From positions 1-64,000 of the forward strand of contig JAQFVV010007250.1 of NCBI GenBank assembly GCA_028023455.1: 64,000 nucleotides of DNA. Reading direction: 5' to 3'. Below the pieces are notes generated by a model. The model was given only the letters and a program-made list of their open reading frames with translations, was not told the origin of the DNA and ran no database searches. The position numbers and the translations under genes are program-made. Every line of letters begins with the position of its first letter. Within the stretch, counting starts at the first letter, position 1. This stretch comes from Epiperipatus broadwayi (taxonomy: Eukaryota > Onychophora > Udeonychophora > Euonychophora > Peripatidae). Of this stretch, positions 58,500 through 64,000 are shown in pieces.

Positions 58500-60000
58500 G
58501 GTGGGTGTAATTAGTGAACTGTTATTAAACATTTTCAGAACTCTTTATGAAAAATTTTATGCTAGTTATGAAGGAAGATTTAAAAGGATGCATATGTATC
58601 ATTTAATTTTATCGTCATTATTATTAGAACATTTTCGTAATTATTTCTATTTTTACCTATTTAAAAATATAAGACTAAATGTGCAATTGAATGTACTGTT
58701 AATATTTACCTGTTTTTCCAAACTAATAGGAGAAATGAATTTATAAAATGGATAAATTATGTGACTTTGCTTTATTAAATGCTCTCCTCACTCGTTATGA
58801 AACTTCTCTGTCTAAAATATTGCCAACAAACTCATCTAGACAAATATTATTAGTTAAATAATTACATACATTCTGAATGGCTTTAAAAATGTAAAATAAA
58901 ATTTTTGAATATATCGTAGGAATGAAATATAAACTACTAGTTTATTTGCATCATAAAAATGTATATTGCTTAATTAATAAAATCCCTTATATATAATGTC
59001 AACAGCAATTCATTAGCTAACAGCTATTATGAATTAAAAATAATATTGTTTTGTTTTCCTGCAGGAATGTGTTTTATGTATTTGTCAATATTTATATTTG
59101 TGTGCTAATTATTATTATTATTTAAGAGATGCCCAGGGGATGTCATGTATAAACTATAATAAACTTTTATTTTTAATCCAGAAGAAGAAAACAAAAGACT
59201 TTATTTATTTATTATTTAATTCTATTTAGTATGTAGACAGTTTAAGGGTTGTTTTATTATTTTTATTATTATATGTATTATTGTTTTCTACTAGAATGTC
59301 TCGTAAATATACAATATTAAGGGAAATATTGTACAAGGTATTTTTTTTTATTAATTTAATATTAGTTTTACCGTGTGTTAGATTATAACATACATGCATG
59401 GCAAGAAAGGGAGGCATCCATGTAATGTTAATAGGGGTGATAGCTCTTCTTTAAAAGTTGCACATTATACAGGTTCTTATATTATATCTATGCGTTTTCA
59501 ATAAATAAAAAAAATAATTATTTTCAATAATTATTTAACCTGAAATATAAAGTTTTATTATTTGTCTAAGCCAAATTTTTGCTTTAGATGTGGGCTAATG
59601 TTAATGCACTATAAAAAAAGATTATTTTGTCTTGCTTGGCAATAGAAATTATTGCCTTGTTTTCCAACTGTTATTAGCATGTTACCAAGTCCTAAATATT
59701 ATGTTATCAGATATGAAATATTTATTCCTTATTGCTTTTACAATTAGTAATTGATATTTTAACAGTAGTTCTTTGCTACTGGGATTTGAATGGTCTGTGT
59801 ATTATTATGCTTGTATATGTGTGTCCATTATTAAACTTAGCTATAATCATATGTTAATTGCAAATACAAATGATATAAAGTCAATTGGTTTCAGAGGAAG
59901 AGGATGGTCAATTGTTTGGAAGGATTAGAGATTTATTTAAGTAAATTATTGTTCTTTATTATGCTTGAATGGAAAAGTATTTTTGTGGCTATACTTTTTA
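58500..60000. other. Repeat-poor AT-rich DNA, possible intron
   Basis: No gene or family seen. If the exon at 58440 is real this would be intron. Confidence 0.4.
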
Positions 60001-60004
60001 TAGT

Positions 60005-60240
60005 ATTTATGGGATCAAGTAATCTCTCGCCTTTTTTTATTTGAATATTTAACATGGATAGATTGCCTAGTGTATTATATGGGATCGAGTAATCTCTCCC
60101 TTTTCTGTGTATTGAAGTATTTTTGATAGGAGTAGATTGAATCCTCCAGTTTTGATAGTATTTATGGGATCGAGTAATCCTTTCTTTTCTGTATATTGAA
60201 GTATATTTTGATATGAGTAGATTAAATCCTCCAGTTTTGA
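60005..60240. repeat. Short tandem repeat, about 80-bp unit
   Basis: TATGGGATCRAGTAATC recurs at about 60008, 60078 and 60165 with related sequence between (GTAGATTRAATCCTCCAGTT). Confidence 0.75.
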
Positions 60241-60799
60241 TATTTGATATTATGAATTAAAGTATATGAATTTAAGTATATTATCTCCTTGATCATTTGG
60301 TGAAGAGATTTATTCCCACCAGTTTAATTAGTCTCAGAAGTAGACTTGGGAGTTGTTGTGTTGATATTTATCTGATTTGAATTGAAAAAATCTTTTATCC
60401 CCATGTGTTTATTGAATGTTATCCAGCTTATACTATAGCCAAGTGTCAGATAATTTATTGATAAAAAGAAGAATAAAAGCAGAATAGATTTTCTTACAAA
60501 ACGGCTGTAATAAAGTTAGTGATTAAAGCTTGATTGTCCATTGCCTTTGTCCATATTATGATCATATTATAACTTCATAAGCAAACCAATTAAATTGATT
60601 AGTATTAATTATTTATTCTTTGACACACAGCATAATACAGGCTCATGCATAAAGTGTTAATTTGAAAGATATAGAAAAATCCATCAGTAATGTATAACTT
60701 TAATTATCATTTTAAAACATTTTGTAGTGATCATTTAGGTTTCATATCATCAATTTTTATCATTCAATCACCATTTGATTAAATAAGCAAGCAAAGATA

Positions 60800-61075
60800 A
60801 AACATAGTTAATGAATAGAATTATTTATTTCTATTTTGGCAAAACAGAACATAGTTATTTAATAGAATATTTTATTTCAATGTTGCAAAGGCAAAACATA
60901 TTTAATTACTGGAATTATTTATTTCATTTTTCAAGATATAGTTTTATAAGAATATATTTAATTACTGAAATTATTTCTTTCATTTTGCAAGATATAGTTT
61001 GATAAAAATATATTTAATTAATGGGGCTATTTATTTCATTTTGCAGAACATAGTTTGATATTATTCTTAGGTTTC
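60800..61075. repeat. Tandem repeat, about 60-bp unit
   Basis: Four to five degenerate copies of a unit with ATTATTTATTTCATTTTGCA and AACATAGTT-like parts. The 63-codon frame over it is a by-product. Confidence 0.75.
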
Positions 61076-61079
61076 AAAC

Positions 61080-62440
61080 CCCTTTACTTTAGTTATAGTT
61101 AATGTGCATTTGAAGTAAAATGCAAAATTTTAATTTTATTTTATTGTGTAATTAAAATATTTAACCCATGTTGTTGGTCATAGATTTATTAGGTTAATTG
61201 ATAACTGAGTGTTATAAAACAAAAGGTTGAATCTAAAATAAATTTTGTAGTTGATTACTAGAAGTATATGGTTATATTTCTTCAGTTCTATAGGTTTATC
61301 AGAAATAGCTGATAACTAAAAAACCATTTTCTTTACAGTAAAATATATGGATTTATTTTGGTTCATTATTTAATGTTAAAAATATAAGGTGTTTCACAAG
61401 TCTATCAGGATGTTTTGATAGATGAAATGTGTTAGATTTGAAAATTAAGAGATCATATTGTGTTATTTATTTCTATGTAAACTTTAACCAGTAATGCTAA
61501 ATACATTTAAAATTTGTACTTATACCAATGAGAAAGAGATTAAATGTTTGCTGAACTATTTTTCTTATTTTGTTAATAAATATTTTATTATTCAAAATTG
61601 TATTTAGAATTCTTTTTTAACATTCATTCGTGTTTCATATTTCCACACATGCTCACACATTTATTTTATTTAATGTGATATAATTGTATTTTCATTTAAT
61701 TATGATAAATATCCAGATATGATGATATTGATTTCCTTGATCCAAACACTGTATGAGATGCCAATTATCTACTAAGTTTCTAAAGGGTTTTATTATTTAG
61801 TAATTGTTTAGATGATGAATTAAAATCAAAATGTGCCCGATTTCTTTCATTATCTAACTGTCATTATTTAGTTAGGGTATTGCTTAGTTCATATTATTAT
61901 TTTCATAATATTAAATAATAGTTATTGAGAAATAGAGATTTTAGATTAAGCCATGCCATCAGTTAATTCTCTGAGATCTTCAATTTTTAATTCTGATTAA
62001 ATATTAAATTCAGTTAATTAGATTAGATTAGTGTGTAATTAAAAATTTAGTAATGATAGGTTTAGTTTAAGTTCAGATCCAACTTGTTATACAATATAGT
62101 TTATAAATATTATATTTTAGTTATTAGTTTAATTTTCTAATATGGTAGGGGTTGTTCAATGCATGTGGATGATGGGAGGAGGTTAGTTAATTTTAGATGG
62201 TAGAATTTTACCAATATAAATCTTATTTATTTTAGAACTTGATAGATGTCTTATTTTCTATTCATTATAATATTTCATCCCACATCTAATGTACATTTTA
62301 CACCTCATACACCTCTGTATCGCTCAACTGAGCTAGGCTAAGGTGAAACTTTAATTAAGAGCCTCATAAGTAAATTTATGGTAAAATTAGATTAATATTT
62401 TATTCTATGATCCATAGAATTGGTGCCCCTGGGTAATTGT
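61080..62440. other. AT-rich DNA, no gene seen
   Basis: No supported feature. Confidence 0.5.
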
Positions 62441-62449
62441 TAGTGATGG

Positions 62450-62925
62450 TAATTTAAATTGGAACTCTGGCTGGTAATAGTTCTGGATGGCTGTACATAA
62501 AAAGATCTAAAAGACAGTAAGAGGTGGTTACTCTCTTATTATAAAATGCTATTGAACTTTGCAGCTAGAGGGCAGTTCAATTATTATTTAAATACGTTTG
62601 TGAAAATTTTCACGTGTTGTTATGATTATTTATTATTAAAATATTATTTATCATTACGTATATAACATGTGTTAATTGATTATAGAGTTCTAGAAGTGAA
62701 TGAAAGATTTCCACTCTATACATTTAATATCAGTTGATTAAAGATCAATTTACATTAAAAGATATAAAGACTGGTTTAAATTGGAACTCTGGCTTGTAAT
62801 AGTTCTGGATGGCTGTAAATAAAAAGATCTAAAAGATAATAAGAGATGGTTACTCTCTTATTGTAAAATGCTATTGAACTTTGCAGCTAGAGGGAGTTCA
62901 ATTATTATTTAAATACGTTTGTGAA
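62450..62925. repeat. Direct repeat of about 155 bp
   Basis: 62450-62608 and 62775-62925 share TTTAAATTGGAACTCTGGCT through AAATACGTTTGTGAAAAT with few differences, separated by about 165 bp. Confidence 0.9.
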
Positions 62926-62943
62926 AATATATATATATATATA

Positions 62944-63392
62944 TGAAAAACAAAAACAAGTTATAATCACGTAACTTGCTATCGCTTGTATTTATGATCA
63001 ATAAATGGCACTTTACCAAAACCACCAAACAAGCATATATTTGTTTACATAAACATCAAAAGAGTCAGAATTCACTATCTCTTTCATTTTCTTCACCTTC
63101 AGGTCAGATGATTTCAAGGTAATTTGCTATCATCAGTAAAGGATAGGGCTAGAAACTAGATCTAAACACTGACTCCAAGCATTTATGCAAAAAGTTTCTA
63201 TCAGTTTGCAAGCATGAATTTTTCAGACACATAATGTCTTCAAACCCAGCCTAACAAGCCAGATAGTTACATGAATCTGATATCAGTTCAGTTTCACCAC
63301 ATAGTCAAAGCCTCTGCAATATATATCATTGCAAAAACTTTAAAGATACATTTATAAAAAATAAAAACAAGCTATAATCACATAACTTGATA
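62944..63392 (-). repeat. Family F unit (related to E and R)
   Basis: Flanked by the direct repeat AAGTTATAATCACGTAACTTG-like (about 62955 and 63367), giving a unit period of about 412 bp. Internal blocks (ATGTCTTCAAAYCCAGC, AGTCAAAGCCTC) match family E at 14560-14670. On the minus strand it has CTGATGA, a short hairpin and GAAA (63103-63139) with a partly pairable stem I, a weak hammerhead candidate. Confidence 0.6.
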
Positions 63393-63404
63393 TATATATA
63401 TATC

Positions 63405-63485
63405 ATATTATTATTACTATTTGCGGGATATTCTGTGTAGTGAAAAAGCTAAATGCTGACGCAAATAGTAATAATAATATGACAT
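63405..63485. repeat. Short inverted repeat
   Basis: ATATTATTATTACTATTTGCG at the left pairs with CGCAAATAGTAATAATAATAT at the right, loop about 35 bp. Confidence 0.85.
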
Positions 63486-63489
63486 CTTT

Positions 63490-63595
63490 TATCCATGAAA
63501 ACATTAGAATTAATATATATATATATATATATTGTAGCCTTTATCCATGAAAACATTAGAATTAATATATATATATATATATATTGTAGCCTTTT
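63490..63595. repeat. Tandem duplication of about 52 bp containing (TA)n
   Basis: ATCCATGAAAACATTAGAAT plus (TA)n plus TTGTAGCCTTT is repeated twice in tandem. Confidence 0.9.
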
Positions 63596-64000
63596 GGTTT
63601 ATTACATCTATAAACCAAATGTAATAAAATGAAGTAATTGTGGAAAAAAAATTTTTTTTTTGATGTAAGAAAAATTAAATTTTATTTGAGAAAGTAATGG
63701 CTATATAGCTCAAAAGCAACATTTATAGAGACAGTTTGTGTTTGTGTGGATTGTCTATTACTAAAGAGTTGATGAGAATTAAGATTGAATTGATTGTCAG
63801 TAGCTTTAGTTAATAGTTTCTTTCTGGAAAATAAGTTTAAAGTTATAGGGGATTATAGTGAATATTTATGTTTAGGATTATCAGAAATTATAATTGATTT
63901 TATGCTTGTAATTATAGGGAATTATGATGGATATTTTATGTTCATATAATCTGAATAATCAGTTTTCTATAACATGTTCTGCATAGGTATGTGGGTGTGA

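Noticed and set aside
58447-58746. 99-codon plus-strand frame
   Set aside because: Overlaps the better candidate exon in another register, composition drifts to AT-rich intron-like sequence and there is no domain.

Overview
The window is a very AT-rich, repeat-saturated stretch of a eukaryotic, almost certainly invertebrate metazoan, genome. No complete protein-coding gene is visible. The evidence for animal nuclear DNA is indirect: tRNA-derived SINEs with target-site duplications, degraded LINEs of several families, a mariner transposase relic, a Penelope-like element relic, and long (TAA)n, (TA)n, (GT)n and (GA)n arrays. I cannot place the species. The family letters used here (A, B, C, D, E, F, G, K, M, N, P, Q, R, W) are my own labels for repeats that recur inside the window.

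The most interesting content is a set of repeats whose conserved cores fold, by eye, as type I hammerhead self-cleaving ribozymes. The core is CUGAUGA, a stem II hairpin, GAAA, a very short stem III and a long stem I with an internal loop. Family C has an intact example at 37151-37209. Family R has intact cores at 7411-7469, 10220-10278 and 15915-15972 and decayed ones elsewhere. Family E has one at 14980-15038. Several helices show paired substitutions between copies. Families R and C occur as direct tandem multimers with periods of about 455-490 bp, with one ribozyme per unit (33.5-35.0 kb, 15.8-16.5 kb, 18.1-18.9 kb, 45.1-45.6 kb). That is the architecture of retrozymes and hammerhead satellites, which yield monomer-length RNA circles. 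Family C also carries a B-box-like (Pol III) motif near its right end.

A second theme is inverted dimers. At least nine apparently unrelated families (B, C, E, K, M, N, P, R, W, plus the Penelope-like relic) occur as head-to-head palindromes with diverged arms. In families N and R one arm is also amplified in tandem.

Layout: 0-2 kb, LINE relic and two (TAA)n-tailed 3' ends. 3.4-4.7 kb, degenerate tandem repeats and an RTE-like LINE 3' end. 5.5-10.4 kb, families B, R, G, SINE A. 10.7-13.8 kb, foldback Q, LINE RT fragment, foldback P. 14.3-17.4 kb, E and R arrays. 18-24.4 kb, C tandem, duplications, nested foldback W, R palindrome. 25.1-28.0 kb, pyrimidine-rich tract. 28.1-29.3 kb, minisatellite split by a P foldback. 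30-38.6 kb, dense C, R, N, P arrays. 40.5-49.5 kb, palindrome M, families B, C, R, LINE and mariner relics, SINE A. 49.5-58 kb, mostly featureless AT-rich DNA plus the Penelope-like inverted pair at 55.2-55.9 kb. 58.2-62.4 kb is repeat-poor and holds the only plausible cellular-gene start, a CCAAT-containing promoter-like segment and a short candidate first coding exon at 58440-58482. The last 1.6 kb has duplicated segments and family F.
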